18,739 bases of DNA from BJGN01 sp041159865 (GCA_041159865.1 JBEAXK010000053.1:1-18739); one strand, 5' to 3'. Positions 6,974-15,444 are shown, numbered from the stretch's first letter. Notes: generated by a model from the letters alone, not told the origin. Numbers and translations: made by a program.

Positions 6974-8283
6974 ACTGTTTCTAATTTATTTTTGCCTAAT
7001 TCTTTTTTCAATTTTCCTAAAAAAGAGTGATAATGGACTTCAATAGTATGTCTTTTTGCAGCAAGGAATTCTTTTGAAATTTCTCTTGCATCTTTTTCTG
7101 CTAATTCTTTAATATCCCCTTTTGGTCTCCATTTCTGTGAAATATATTTCGCAGCCAGTTGAGCCTGATAATCACTCAAAGGCCAAACAGCACCTTGAGG
7201 TTGAAAAAGGCCAATGAAAATAAGGTTTTTATAGGAAGGGTGAAACATCCGTAGGTATAGAGGAACACTATTTCCCTCTTCCCAGTTAATTAACTCTTTA
7301 TGGAAAAAGGGGAAACTTATTTTATAGCCTGTGGCTGCGATGATGGTATCAAAAGTTTCTTGTTTACCGTCATTGAAAAATACTTCCTTATTTTCAATTT
7401 TTTTAATTCCAGCTCTTGGCGTTACTTTACCATGTCTTATTTTATATAAAAGCTCTGAATTTAACGTTGGATGAACCTTCGTTACAGCGAAATTCGGCTC
7501 GGGCAAACCGTAATCTTTATACCGACCTACCTGAATAAATAAAGCGAACCGTCGTAATGGATTTGCGATAAAAGAAGGAAGCCAGGTCATTCCTTTATTA
7601 AATGTGTCAGTGGGTTGTCCTAAAAAAAACTTAGGGATTATGTATTGCGGATTTCTTAGAGAGATGGCAGTGTAACGGGCTACCCGACTGATTTCTACTG
7701 CGCAGTCACAACCAGAATTGCCAGCGCCTACTACCAATACTCTTTTTTCGTAGAAGGGTTTATTAGATTTATAAAGGTGAGAGTGAAGTAATTCTCCTTT
7801 AAAAGCAGTTAATTCCTCTGGAATTCTTGGTTTAGAATGATGACCGTTTGCAACGATTAAATAATCAAAAATTTTAATTTCTCCCGTTCCAAGCTGCAAA
7901 GCCCATTTGTTATCTTTCTGAAGTTTTGCCTCTATAACTGGAGTACTAAACTTAATATGAGGAAATAGATCAAAATGAGTTGCATAATCGTGAAAATATT
8001 TCCATACTTGTTGGTGGGAAGGGTAGTCTGGATAATCAACAGGCATTGGATAATCATGAAAAGAAGAAAGTGTTTTTGAACTGATAATATGAGTAGTCTC
8101 GCAAACACTGGAATGGGATTCTTTTTCGGAAAAAAGCCAGTTTCCTCCAATTTGGTCGTTTTGTTCAAAGCAAGTAACATTTCCCACTTTTGCTTGTAAC
8201 ATGTTCTTAAGGGTAGTTAAGCCTGAACAACCTGCCCCAATAATCGCTACATTTGGCTTAAGAAGATTCCCTTTAGATGTCAT
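6970..8283 (-). CDS. Flavin-containing monooxygenase (class B, FMO type)
   Basis: This 437-residue protein is a two-Rossmann-fold flavoprotein. The FAD site is GAGCSG (16-21), followed by the FEQNDQIGGNW region. The FMO identifying motif FKGELLHSHLY (161-171) fits FxGxxxHxxxY. The NADPH site is GAGNSG (186-191). ATGY at 317-320 is the usual late family motif. FMOs use NADPH and oxygen to insert one oxygen atom at S, N or carbonyl carbon; some act as Baeyer-Villiger enzymes. The Baeyer-Villiger fingerprint FxGxxxHxxxW/P is not met because the last position is Tyr, which favours the classical FMO branch. It is the first gene of the operon and overlaps the PECR-like reductase by 4 bases. It faces a divergent secreted peptidase gene across 122 bases. 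The substrate is unknown; the neighbours suggest a lipid or lipophilic compound. Confidence 0.92.
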   Translation of the reverse strand: MTSKGNLLKPNVAIIGAGCSGLTTLKNMLQAKVGNVTCFEQNDQIGGNWLFSEKESHSSVCETTHIISSKTLSSFHDYPMPVDYPDYPSHQQVWKYFHDYATHFDLFPHIKFSTPVIEAKLQKDNKWALQLGTGEIKIFDYLIVANGHHSKPRIPEELTAFKGELLHSHLYKSNKPFYEKRVLVVGAGNSGCDCAVEISRVARYTAISLRNPQYIIPKFFLGQPTDTFNKGMTWLPSFIANPLRRFALFIQVGRYKDYGLPEPNFAVTKVHPTLNSELLYKIRHGKVTPRAGIKKIENKEVFFNDGKQETFDTIIAATGYKISFPFFHKELINWEEGNSVPLYLRMFHPSYKNLIFIGLFQPQGAVWPLSDYQAQLAAKYISQKWRPKGDIKELAEKDAREISKEFLAAKRHTIEVHYHSFLGKLKKELGKNKLETV

Positions 8284-8405
8284 AATTAGTCTTAATATTT
8301 TAACTGCTTACATAAATATGACAAAAAATATCAAAATAAGAAAGGCTTTTTTTAATCTGACACATTTTTATTACTTTTATTTTTCACAAACTTTATATTA
8401 GTATC
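8284..8405. promoter_or_regulatory. Divergent intergenic promoter region
   Basis: This 122-base, very AT-rich region separates the monooxygenase operon (minus) from the M14 peptidase gene (plus) and must hold both promoters. Towards the peptidase, TATATTAG (8394-8401) is one mismatch from the Bacteroidota -7 box TAnnTTTG, but no paired TTG is convincing. On the minus strand several T-rich near-matches occur and none is clearly best. I see no strong operator palindrome. The boundaries rest on gene positions; the individual promoters are not resolved. Confidence 0.5.
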
Positions 8406-10997
8406 ATGAAGCAACTATTTTTTACTTTCTTTTTATCTGTTACTGCATATTGCGGACTTGCAGGACAAAAACACCCTTTGTCATATTATTTGCCCGAAAT
8501 AAATTATCAATCCGATATACCCACTCCTGAAGCATTCTTCGGATTTCAAATTGGTGACTGGCATCTTTCTCATGACCAGCTTCTTTCTTATTTAAAACAT
8601 ATTTCATCACTTTCTACCCGGGCAAAATGGGTGGAACATGGCAGAACTTATGAGGGAAGACCCTTAATTCATTTGGTCATAACCTCAGAACAAAATCACA
8701 AAAATTTAGAAGCGCTCAGGTTAAAGCATGTCTCTAATACAAATCCTGATTTGTCCTCAAAATTAAATCTGGAGGAGGTTCCTTTGGTTTTTTATCTGGG
8801 AAATGCAATTCATGGAAATGAAGCAAGTGGATTCAATGCAGGTCCTCTCGTTGCATATTATATGCTCGCTGGTAAAAGTCAGTCAATCGATAAGTTTTTG
8901 GAAAAGTGTATTCTCATTTTTGACCCAAGCTTAAACCCTGATGGAGCTCAGCGTTTTTCAACCTGGGCAAATATGCATAAAAATGCAAATCTGACAGGCG
9001 ATAATCAAGATAGGGAGTTTAATGAAACTTGGCCTGGTGGTCGCTCCAATCATTATTGGTTCGACCTGAACAGAGACTGGTTGTCCATGGCTCATCCGGA
9101 AAGTAGAGGAAGAATTTCTATTTTTCATCATTGGAAACCTAATGTACTGACAGATCATCATGAAATGGGAACAAATGCAACCTTTTTCTTTATGCCTGGA
9201 GTACCAAGCAGGGTCAATCCAAACACACCAAAGAAAAATCAACAATTAACAGCAAAAATTGGACAGTACCACGTAAAAGCTTTAGATAAAATAGGTTCAC
9301 TTTACTATTCAGAAGAAGGATATGACGACTTTTACTACGGAAAAGGTTCTACTTTCCCCGATGCAAATGGTTGTGTGGGTATTTTATTTGAACAAGCAAG
9401 TTCCAGAGGACATTTACAGCAATCTGAAAATGGGCCTTTGACTTTCCCGTTCACTATCAGGAATCAAGTTACAACTGCTCTTTCCTCCTTAGAAGCTGCC
9501 TCTGATTTACGCATTGAACTTTTAGAACATCAAAGAGAGTTTTTTCAAAATGCCAGAAAAGAAGCAGCATTGGATAACAGAAAAGCGATTGTTTTTGGAG
9601 ATAAATATGATCCAGCCAGGGTAAATCATTTTATAGAAATATTAAGAAGGCAACAAATAAAGGTTCATCATCTGGCTAAATCTTTGACCATTGAGGGAAA
9701 ATCTTTTGATCCTTCTTATTCCTTTGTCATACCAATGGAACAAGATCAGTATAAATTAATTTTAGGCGCTTTCCAGGTCTTAAATCAATTTGAAGATAGT
9801 ATTTTTTATGACATTTCAACCTGGACATTACCTCATGCTTTTAATCTTTCCTACCAATATATACCAAAAGCAAGTTTTGAAAATGCGATTCTTGGCAAAG
9901 AAGTATCCGGTTTGACTCCTGAAAATGAACCTGTTCCGATGGTTACAAAGTCGGGTTATGCTTACTTAATGGAATGGGATAACTATTATGCTCCCAAAGC
10001 ATTATATCATATCCAAAAGGCAGGTATCAGAACAAAAGTTTTTCGGGAAGGCATGACACTGGGAGAGAAAAAATACCAGCCAGGTACCATTATGATTCCC
10101 GTCCAAAGTCAGACTTTATCGCCTGAACAGATACACGCAATTATTTCAGAGGCTTCAAAAACAAACAATGTCCTCATTGAACCTGTTAGTACTGGTTTTA
10201 CAACCAAAGGAATTGATTTAGGTAGTAATGGTCTGGTTACTTTAGAGATACCTAAAGTTGCTATTATCGTTGGCGAAGGAACTACGTCCTCAACCGTTGG
10301 GGAAGCCTGGCATTTATTGGATCAACGATATGGAATGGTAGTAAGCAAAATAGAGGCGAGCAGACTTTCTCGATCCGATTTATCAAGATATACTGCTATC
10401 GTGTTAGGTGGAGGATCTTACCAGGCTTTAGGTGCCAGTGGAGCCGCTCAAATCAAAGAATTCGTTCAAGGTGGAGGTACTGTCATTGGTATTCAAAACG
10501 CGATTAATTGGTTGAAAAGTCAAAATTTAGTTTCAGTTTCTTTCCGTGAGGTACCTGATGGGGAGAAAAAGCGCAGGCCTTATGGTGCAATGACCGATGA
10601 TTTGTTTTCATTAGAAATTCCAGGAACTATTTTCGAAGCTGATCTGGATATTTCTCATCCGCTTGGTTATGGCTACAGAAATAGTAAAATTCCGGTTTTT
10701 AGAGATGGAGATTTATTACTCGAACCATCTAAAAATGTTTATGCAACGCCTCTTATTTACACACCTTCTCCCCTTTTGAGCGGCTATTTACCTAGAAAAT
10801 ATAATGGTAAGATGGGTGGAACAGCTGGCATCATCGTAGGAAGTTTAGGTATGGGTAAAATAATTATGATGGCTGATAATCCTAATTTTAGAGAACATTG
10901 GTTTGGTACAAATAAGTTATTTGCCAACGCCATATTCTTTCCAAAAGCAATTAATAGCATGGGCACTGAACCCGCTCCGAGATCTGGTAATGAATAA
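8406..10997 (+). CDS. Secreted M14-family zinc carboxypeptidase with GATase1-like domain
   Basis: This 863-residue exported metallopeptidase starts with a signal peptide (about 1-20, MKQLFFTFFLSVTAYCGLAG) with no clear lipobox. The M14 zinc site HGNE gives His136 and Glu139. DLNRDW (220-225) carries the substrate-binding Asn/Arg pair. HHEMG (251-255) probably gives the third zinc ligand. GILFEQASS contains Glu329, the likely general base. A second region at about 616-705 (AIIVGEG, then YTAIVLGGGSYQALG, then GGTVIGIQNAINW) looks like a class I glutamine amidotransferase / DJ-1-type fold without an obvious nucleophile Cys, a layout found in other long Bacteroidota M14 proteins. The C-terminus has no clear T9SS sorting domain, so the protein probably stays periplasmic. 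It is monocistronic and ends before a strong terminator. Peptide scavenging or cell-wall peptide trimming is the likely role. Confidence 0.92.
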   Translation: MKQLFFTFFLSVTAYCGLAGQKHPLSYYLPEINYQSDIPTPEAFFGFQIGDWHLSHDQLLSYLKHISSLSTRAKWVEHGRTYEGRPLIHLVITSEQNHKNLEALRLKHVSNTNPDLSSKLNLEEVPLVFYLGNAIHGNEASGFNAGPLVAYYMLAGKSQSIDKFLEKCILIFDPSLNPDGAQRFSTWANMHKNANLTGDNQDREFNETWPGGRSNHYWFDLNRDWLSMAHPESRGRISIFHHWKPNVLTDHHEMGTNATFFFMPGVPSRVNPNTPKKNQQLTAKIGQYHVKALDKIGSLYYSEEGYDDFYYGKGSTFPDANGCVGILFEQASSRGHLQQSENGPLTFPFTIRNQVTTALSSLEAASDLRIELLEHQREFFQNARKEAALDNRKAIVFGDKYDPARVNHFIEILRRQQIKVHHLAKSLTIEGKSFDPSYSFVIPMEQDQYKLILGAFQVLNQFEDSIFYDISTWTLPHAFNLSYQYIPKASFENAILGKEVSGLTPENEPVPMVTKSGYAYLMEWDNYYAPKALYHIQKAGIRTKVFREGMTLGEKKYQPGTIMIPVQSQTLSPEQIHAIISEASKTNNVLIEPVSTGFTTKGIDLGSNGLVTLEIPKVAIIVGEGTTSSTVGEAWHLLDQRYGMVVSKIEASRLSRSDLSRYTAIVLGGGSYQALGASGAAQIKEFVQGGGTVIGIQNAINWLKSQNLVSVSFREVPDGEKKRRPYGAMTDDLFSLEIPGTIFEADLDISHPLGYGYRNSKIPVFRDGDLLLEPSKNVYATPLIYTPSPLLSGYLPRKYNGKMGGTAGIIVGSLGMGKIIMMADNPNFREHWFGTNKLFANAIFFPKAINSMGTEPAPRSGNE

Positions 10998-11015
10998 ATA
11001 ATGCTTAGGTTTGAG

Positions 11016-11053
11016 AAAGGGGGAAACAGGAAAGAATCTGTTTCCCCTTTTTT
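11016..11053 (+). terminator. Rho-independent terminator of the M14 peptidase gene
   Basis: The perfect 10-bp stem GGGGAAACAG (11020-11029) / CTGTTTCCCC (11038-11047) has an 8-base loop (GAAAGAAT) and is followed by six T. It is extended by AAA/TTT pairing past one bulged G. It lies 19 bases after the peptidase stop and reaches into the last codon of the convergent ribE gene. Read on the minus strand the hairpin is equally strong, but the tract after it is only CTTTCTC, so termination of ribE there would be weaker. Confidence 0.88.
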
Positions 11054-11645
11054 ATTTAGTGAATACGGAAGCGTACTTTGCAATGTATTTACCTAAAATA
11101 TCAAATTCAAGGTTTACAGGATTTCCTTTTTTTAGAGTTCTAAAAGTTGTATGCTCAAACGTATAGGGGATAATAGCAACCTGAAAAGTAGTATTGGTAG
11201 GATTGATGACGGTCAAACTTACACCATTAATGCAGACGGAGCCTTTATCAACCAGTAAATGTTTATTTTCTTGAGGAAAGGAAAAGGTGAAAAGCCAGGA
11301 ACCGTCTATATCATTTTCACTGACAACCTGACCTACGGTATCAACATGCCCTTGCACTAAATGACCATCAAAACGGGATAATCCTGACATTGCTCTTTCT
11401 AAATTAACAGTTTCTCCTACTTTTAATGAGTCAAGATTACTCCGTTGAAGTGTTTCGTCAATCGCTGTAACCTGATGACGCCCATCTTCTATCGCTGTGA
11501 CTGTCAGACAAACACCATTGTGAGAAAGACTTTGATCTACTTTTAATTCATTAGAAATGGGTGAAGAAATGGTGAATTCTTTATTCGTTCCATGTAAAGA
11601 AATTGCCTCCACGGTTCCTAAAGATTCAATAATTCCTGTAAACAT
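11052..11645 (-). CDS. ribE: Riboflavin synthase, alpha subunit
   Basis: This 197-residue protein catalyses the last step of riboflavin synthesis, dismutation of two 6,7-dimethyl-8-ribityllumazine molecules to riboflavin. It starts with the diagnostic MFTGIIE. The two lumazine-binding barrels are visible as the repeated NGVCLTV (43-49) and NGVSLTV (140-146), joined by the GHLVQGHVD segment (94-102). The length is normal for the family. It acts as a cytosolic homotrimer. The ATG lies 8 bases after the stop of the large secreted Fn3 protein, so the two are probably on one transcript, an unusual pairing; no other rib genes are in the window. I see no FMN riboswitch in the short gap. The stop codon overlaps the terminator of the convergent peptidase gene. 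Confidence 0.96.
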   Translation of the reverse strand: MFTGIIESLGTVEAISLHGTNKEFTISSPISNELKVDQSLSHNGVCLTVTAIEDGRHQVTAIDETLQRSNLDSLKVGETVNLERAMSGLSRFDGHLVQGHVDTVGQVVSENDIDGSWLFTFSFPQENKHLLVDKGSVCINGVSLTVINPTNTTFQVAIIPYTFEHTTFRTLKKGNPVNLEFDILGKYIAKYASVFTK

Positions 11646-11653
11646 AAATTCTT

Positions 11654-14470
11654 TTAATCTTTTCCGTTATGTAATTCAATATAGCCACTAAGCGTACTTC
11701 CAAATGGGACTACGCCTTCTGTTCCATTTTCAAATACTTTACAAACATAATAGTAAGTTCCAGAGGGTAATTTTTGACCTTGTAATTGATTTCCATCCCA
11801 ATTAAGAGCTGGTTCAGTTGTCTGGAAAACTAATTGTCCCCATCGGTTGAAAACTTTAAAGTCAACGGATACAATAAAGCAGGATTTTCTGGGTGTGAAA
11901 ATATCATTTTTACCGTCTCCATTTGGCGTAAACGCATTGGGAAGTTCATAAACAGGGCAATTGACAGAACAAACCTGTTCACTGGGTTTACTTTCATTTC
12001 CATTTGCATCAAAAGCCGTTAATCGGTAACATCCAGCTAAACCGTTTTGTGGGGCATGTCTGGTATTGCTTACATTTGAACCATTAATCGTTTTTACTTT
12101 AGTTTCTGTTTTGCCAGGTCCTGAGGCATAATAAAGGTTATACCCTGCGATATCATTATCTACACAGTCTTTTGCTTTTGACCAGTTTAGTTCATTTCCC
12201 GTAGAAGCAATTTCATCACAATCCGGATAAATTCCAGTTTGACAAAAGTTGTTCACCTTTAAAACGGGCGGACATGGTGCAACATTATCTTTAGGGGTAA
12301 TGCATATTTCCTGCGAAAAATTAAGTATTGGGTCCGGTAAACCAGTAACCCCATAAGTACCCCAACTTTTAATTAAATAGCAATATGATTTTCCATTCGT
12401 TAAATTCAAATCTGTAAAGGTTTTAACCTTTGTAAATCCAATGGAATCAAATACACCTGCACTATTTTTTCGGTAAACAGTGAAGCCATAATTTTCCCAG
12501 GTTGTCTGAAAATTCCAGTTTAAAATAGCAGATCTATCCGATCCAGAACCTGTTAAGAAAACCGAAGAGGTTTGATTTGTCGTGCCTTGAACCCGATTAT
12601 CTATACCTGTTAGTAAAGTTATTTTATAGGAATAAGCATTTTTTTCTGTATCCGTTTGGACATCTAAGTAACAAGTGTCCAGAATATTACTAAACTTATT
12701 GGCTGGCTGGCTCCTCCATATTTCTTTGTAATCATTCGGATTTAAGCCAGTTCCTCGGGTTAAAATAAAGGTATAGGGTGGAGGATTGTTAATCGTATCC
12801 AGAATTTCAGGTTTGGGTCTTATCCAGCAAATGTTTATACTTCCCGTTGCTGCTGTTTTTTTAACATTTACTTCAATGGGAAGAGGTAAATCTCTGCCAA
12901 GTTGAATGCATATTTCCTCAGAGGGAAGACTTTCCACAAGATTATAGGCATAGCGACCATTTGGCGTAGTCCTGGCAAATTCAGCTAAAATCCTGTAACA
13001 ATAAGTTTTACCTGGTTCGATAGTTTTATCCTCGTAAATATATCGGTTGTTCTGAATATTAATAATACTAAAATCAGTGAGTTGGGTATAACCTTTTCCA
13101 GCCAATCCTGGTTGACAGGTATCCAGCGGAAATTGATTGGTATTAATTTTTCGCCAAACGGTAAATCCTCTGAAATAATTTCCACCTACTGTGTCACATG
13201 CATAAGGTTTACCCCAACTCAGAAGAATGGATTGCGGATTACTCTTTACCTGCAGATCTTTTGGTGGTGGTCCCATCACTTTAATTCGGACGGTTTTCAG
13301 AATGGCTAATCCAGAAGAATCAGGAAAAAAATTATCCTGCGCTTTAAATACGACTGAATAATATTGTTCTGAGATATGCTCACAAGTTGTTTTCCAGGTG
13401 AATACTTTGGTAACGGGATCTGGTTCAAAAAATCGTCCAGGAGGAAGAAAGGTAGCAGGACTTGGCTGAACCTGAAACGGACCTCCTAAAGCAGTAAGTT
13501 TGACTCTTTGAATACTCTCCGTAAGCGGAGCGGTTGCTGTTACCTCAAAACGTAAGGTCTGTCCTGCAATGACACAAATTTCATCGAAGGGTACCTTTAT
13601 TTCTGGCGGTAAATTATCACAATTCTTAATCAGAATTTGCATATCGCGAATAATGGTATCTATAGGAAATCCATCTCTGTATTCTACAATAAAAATTGAA
13701 AGATTATATTCACCCGCTCTTTGAGGAGCATCCCAGACAATATCCCCTGTGACTGGATTGAGCGTTAAATTATTTTTAGGACCCGGACTGATATTACTTG
13801 GGAAAATATAATTTGGAACTGCTAATCCTACATCCTGAAGGGGAACTGAAAAGTGATAGGATAAACTATCTCCGTCACTGTCATAAGCATTTGGATTATG
13901 GATAAATTTTTGACCCACACAACCAATATCAATAGGAGGCTGAAGTAAAACCGGCGTATTATTGCAACCCTGGAATTGAGGGTTTGGGAAGGTATAAGTG
14001 GTTTGAATATGAAACCTGATTTGTTCTGAATTGGGATAATTTACATTTAATATACCTCCATTCCTATTTGGATCGGTCATAGATATGACATAGGTACCCC
14101 TCGACGGAAAGGTATGATAGGCAATATAAATATTTCTTTTAGTATCATTTTCAAGAGGTTCACCTTTGGGAGTAGAACCTCCTCCATTGGATCTTCCTAT
14201 TTTTTCACATTTTCCATCACCCCAACAAATAAACAAGGTGTCCCTGTCGGCTTGAATACTGCTGGTTTTGGTATAAGTAGTTATTGTTGCTTTCACTGTT
14301 AAGCTGGAGGTACAGTCGCCAACCTGAGAAATAGATATTTCTCCAGCTCTATTATGCGTTGCATTTATCTTAGAAATAAAAAATAAGTTGAAAATAACAA
14401 TAAACACATTCTTTTGGATCAAAGAAACCCGAAAAGGGGGTGCTAAAAAACAGGAGATTCTATTCGCCAT
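11654..14470 (-). CDS. Large secreted Fn3-repeat protein with type IX (CHU_C, type B) sorting domain
   Basis: This 938-residue extracellular protein has a signal sequence whose hydrophobic core lies at about 21-37 (NVFIVIFNLFFISKINA). The mature part opens with THNRAGEISI, a start common in gliding-type surface proteins of Bacteroidota. Residues 40-400 form beta-rich domains with paired Cys. Four fibronectin-III-like modules follow at about 401-525, 527-645, 650-725 and 731-838, each with a core such as ILLSWGKPY, FTVYRKN or YNLYYAS. The C-terminal domain (841-938) has ELPNAFTPNGDGKND, VFNRWGQLVF, NWDG and LPSGTYYYV, the hallmarks of the gliding-motility-associated C-terminal (TIGR04131 / CHU_C) signal for T9SS export. 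No catalytic domain is seen, so an adhesive or structural surface role is likely. The ATG gives a long n-region; an in-frame TTG at 14422 would give a more classical signal peptide. Confidence 0.92.
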   Translation of the reverse strand: MANRISCFLAPPFRVSLIQKNVFIVIFNLFFISKINATHNRAGEISISQVGDCTSSLTVKATITTYTKTSSIQADRDTLFICWGDGKCEKIGRSNGGGSTPKGEPLENDTKRNIYIAYHTFPSRGTYVISMTDPNRNGGILNVNYPNSEQIRFHIQTTYTFPNPQFQGCNNTPVLLQPPIDIGCVGQKFIHNPNAYDSDGDSLSYHFSVPLQDVGLAVPNYIFPSNISPGPKNNLTLNPVTGDIVWDAPQRAGEYNLSIFIVEYRDGFPIDTIIRDMQILIKNCDNLPPEIKVPFDEICVIAGQTLRFEVTATAPLTESIQRVKLTALGGPFQVQPSPATFLPPGRFFEPDPVTKVFTWKTTCEHISEQYYSVVFKAQDNFFPDSSGLAILKTVRIKVMGPPPKDLQVKSNPQSILLSWGKPYACDTVGGNYFRGFTVWRKINTNQFPLDTCQPGLAGKGYTQLTDFSIINIQNNRYIYEDKTIEPGKTYCYRILAEFARTTPNGRYAYNLVESLPSEEICIQLGRDLPLPIEVNVKKTAATGSINICWIRPKPEILDTINNPPPYTFILTRGTGLNPNDYKEIWRSQPANKFSNILDTCYLDVQTDTEKNAYSYKITLLTGIDNRVQGTTNQTSSVFLTGSGSDRSAILNWNFQTTWENYGFTVYRKNSAGVFDSIGFTKVKTFTDLNLTNGKSYCYLIKSWGTYGVTGLPDPILNFSQEICITPKDNVAPCPPVLKVNNFCQTGIYPDCDEIASTGNELNWSKAKDCVDNDIAGYNLYYASGPGKTETKVKTINGSNVSNTRHAPQNGLAGCYRLTAFDANGNESKPSEQVCSVNCPVYELPNAFTPNGDGKNDIFTPRKSCFIVSVDFKVFNRWGQLVFQTTEPALNWDGNQLQGQKLPSGTYYYVCKVFENGTEGVVPFGSTLSGYIELHNGKD

Positions 14471-14482
14471 TGTTCAATTATT

Positions 14483-14524
14483 ATGCGTTTACTCCAATAT
14501 ACAAGTTTATTGGTTAATGCGTTT
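14483..14524. repeat. Direct repeat flanking an inverted repeat upstream of the T9SS-protein gene
   Basis: ATGCGTTT occurs at 14483-14490 and again at 14517-14524. Between the copies lies the inverted repeat CCAATA (14494-14499) / TATTGG (14508-14513). All of this falls within the 101-base leader of the large secreted protein, just before its ATG. On the minus strand the same stretch reads TATATTGG, a one-mismatch Bacteroidota -7 box. A regulator binding site over a promoter would look like this, but the arms are short and chance cannot be excluded. Confidence 0.35.
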
Positions 14525-14571
14525 TATTTTACTATTAAATAATAAAAAGGAATGTTTAGTTCAATATAAAT

Positions 14572-15444
14572 TTAATCGGGTAACCTTTGTAAACACTTTT
14601 GGAGAGATTCTTGCCAATGGGGTATTTCTAATCTAAAAATCTCTTTGAAATGCGATTTATCCATAGCACTGAAAGGGGGTCGAGGGGCTGGAAGAGGGAA
14701 AGAGGTGGTTCTGACGGGTATGATCTTAGTAGAATATCCACGCTGTATCATAATAGCTTTTGCAATGTCATACCAGCTGGTTATGCCTTCATTGGAATAA
14801 TTGAAAGTTCCGTTTATTTCTTTGGCTTTTCCTTCAGTGATAATGGTCAGCAGCATATTTGCTAAATCATATACCCAGGTTGGGGAACCTATCTGATCAA
14901 AAACTACTTGAATCTGTTCTTTTTCACGTCCCATTCTGTCCATGGTTCGGATAAAATTTTTACCATGTTCCCCATAAACCCAGGAGGTTCTGAAAATTAA
15001 ATAATGATCGGTATGTTTTTTTACAGCCTCTTCTCCGGCCAGTTTGGACTTAGCATACACTCCTTTGGGCTGTGGTAAATCTGTTTCTGTGAAAGGTGTG
15101 TTTTGTAAACTATGATAAACATAGTCACTTGAGATATAAATGAATTTAGTCTTTTTTGACGAAAAATGGGTAACCAGCTGTTTTACAGCTATTTCATTTA
15201 TCTGAAAACATTGTTTAATTTCTTTTTCAGCCAGATCCACCGCGGTGTAAGCTGCCGCATGTATGTAATAATCGTAAAGAGATGTATTTAAAATGGATGG
15301 AATATTGGTTGCTTCTAACCTCTCTAAATCAAGTTGATTTCTATTTATGAAATCAATTTGTAAGCTAGGATAATTAGAAGAAATAAGCTGCAATGCTAAT
15401 CCTAATTGTCCATTTGCCCCACTTACCAGTACCTTTATTTTCAT
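14572..15444 (-). CDS. rmlD: dTDP-4-dehydrorhamnose reductase
   Basis: This 290-residue extended-SDR enzyme reduces dTDP-6-deoxy-L-lyxo-4-hexulose to dTDP-L-rhamnose with NAD(P)H, the last step of rhamnose-donor synthesis. GANGQLG at 9-15 is the Rossmann loop. HAAAYTAVDLAE (62-73) is highly typical of RmlD. YISSDYVY (103-110) and the catalytic pair Tyr130 and Lys134 in YAKSK follow, then FRTSWVYGEHGKNF. The length matches the family (about 285-300). Its ATG overlaps the rmlC stop in an ATGA, so the two are co-translated. The product feeds O-antigen or other surface polysaccharides. A 101-base gap separates it from the large secreted protein gene downstream, with no convincing terminator. Confidence 0.95.
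   Translation of the reverse strand: MKIKVLVSGANGQLGLALQLISSNYPSLQIDFINRNQLDLERLEATNIPSILNTSLYDYYIHAAAYTAVDLAEKEIKQCFQINEIAVKQLVTHFSSKKTKFIYISSDYVYHSLQNTPFTETDLPQPKGVYAKSKLAGEEAVKKHTDHYLIFRTSWVYGEHGKNFIRTMDRMGREKEQIQVVFDQIGSPTWVYDLANMLLTIITEGKAKEINGTFNYSNEGITSWYDIAKAIMIQRGYSTKIIPVRTTSFPLPAPRPPFSAMDKSHFKEIFRLEIPHWQESLQKCLQRLPD

Noticed and set aside
6970..8283. Baeyer-Villiger monooxygenase of type I
   Set aside because: The fingerprint needs Trp or Pro at the end of FxGxxxHxxx; here it is Tyr171, which fits the classical FMO motif.
8201..8401. Plus-strand frame of 66 codons across the start of the monooxygenase gene
   Set aside because: It is mostly antisense to a well-supported gene and runs into AT-rich intergenic DNA; no protein-like features.
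8958..9245. Minus-strand frame inside the M14 peptidase gene
   Set aside because: It lies fully opposite the zinc-site region of a clear gene and is a reading-frame shadow.
14527..14552. AT-only hairpin downstream of rmlD as a terminator
   Set aside because: The stem has no GC pairs beyond one wobble and a loop too small to form without melting; not a credible terminator.
14388..14636. Plus-strand frame of 82 codons across the gap between rmlD and the T9SS protein gene
   Set aside because: It is antisense to both neighbours at its ends and its composition follows the AT-rich gap; no homology signal recognised.
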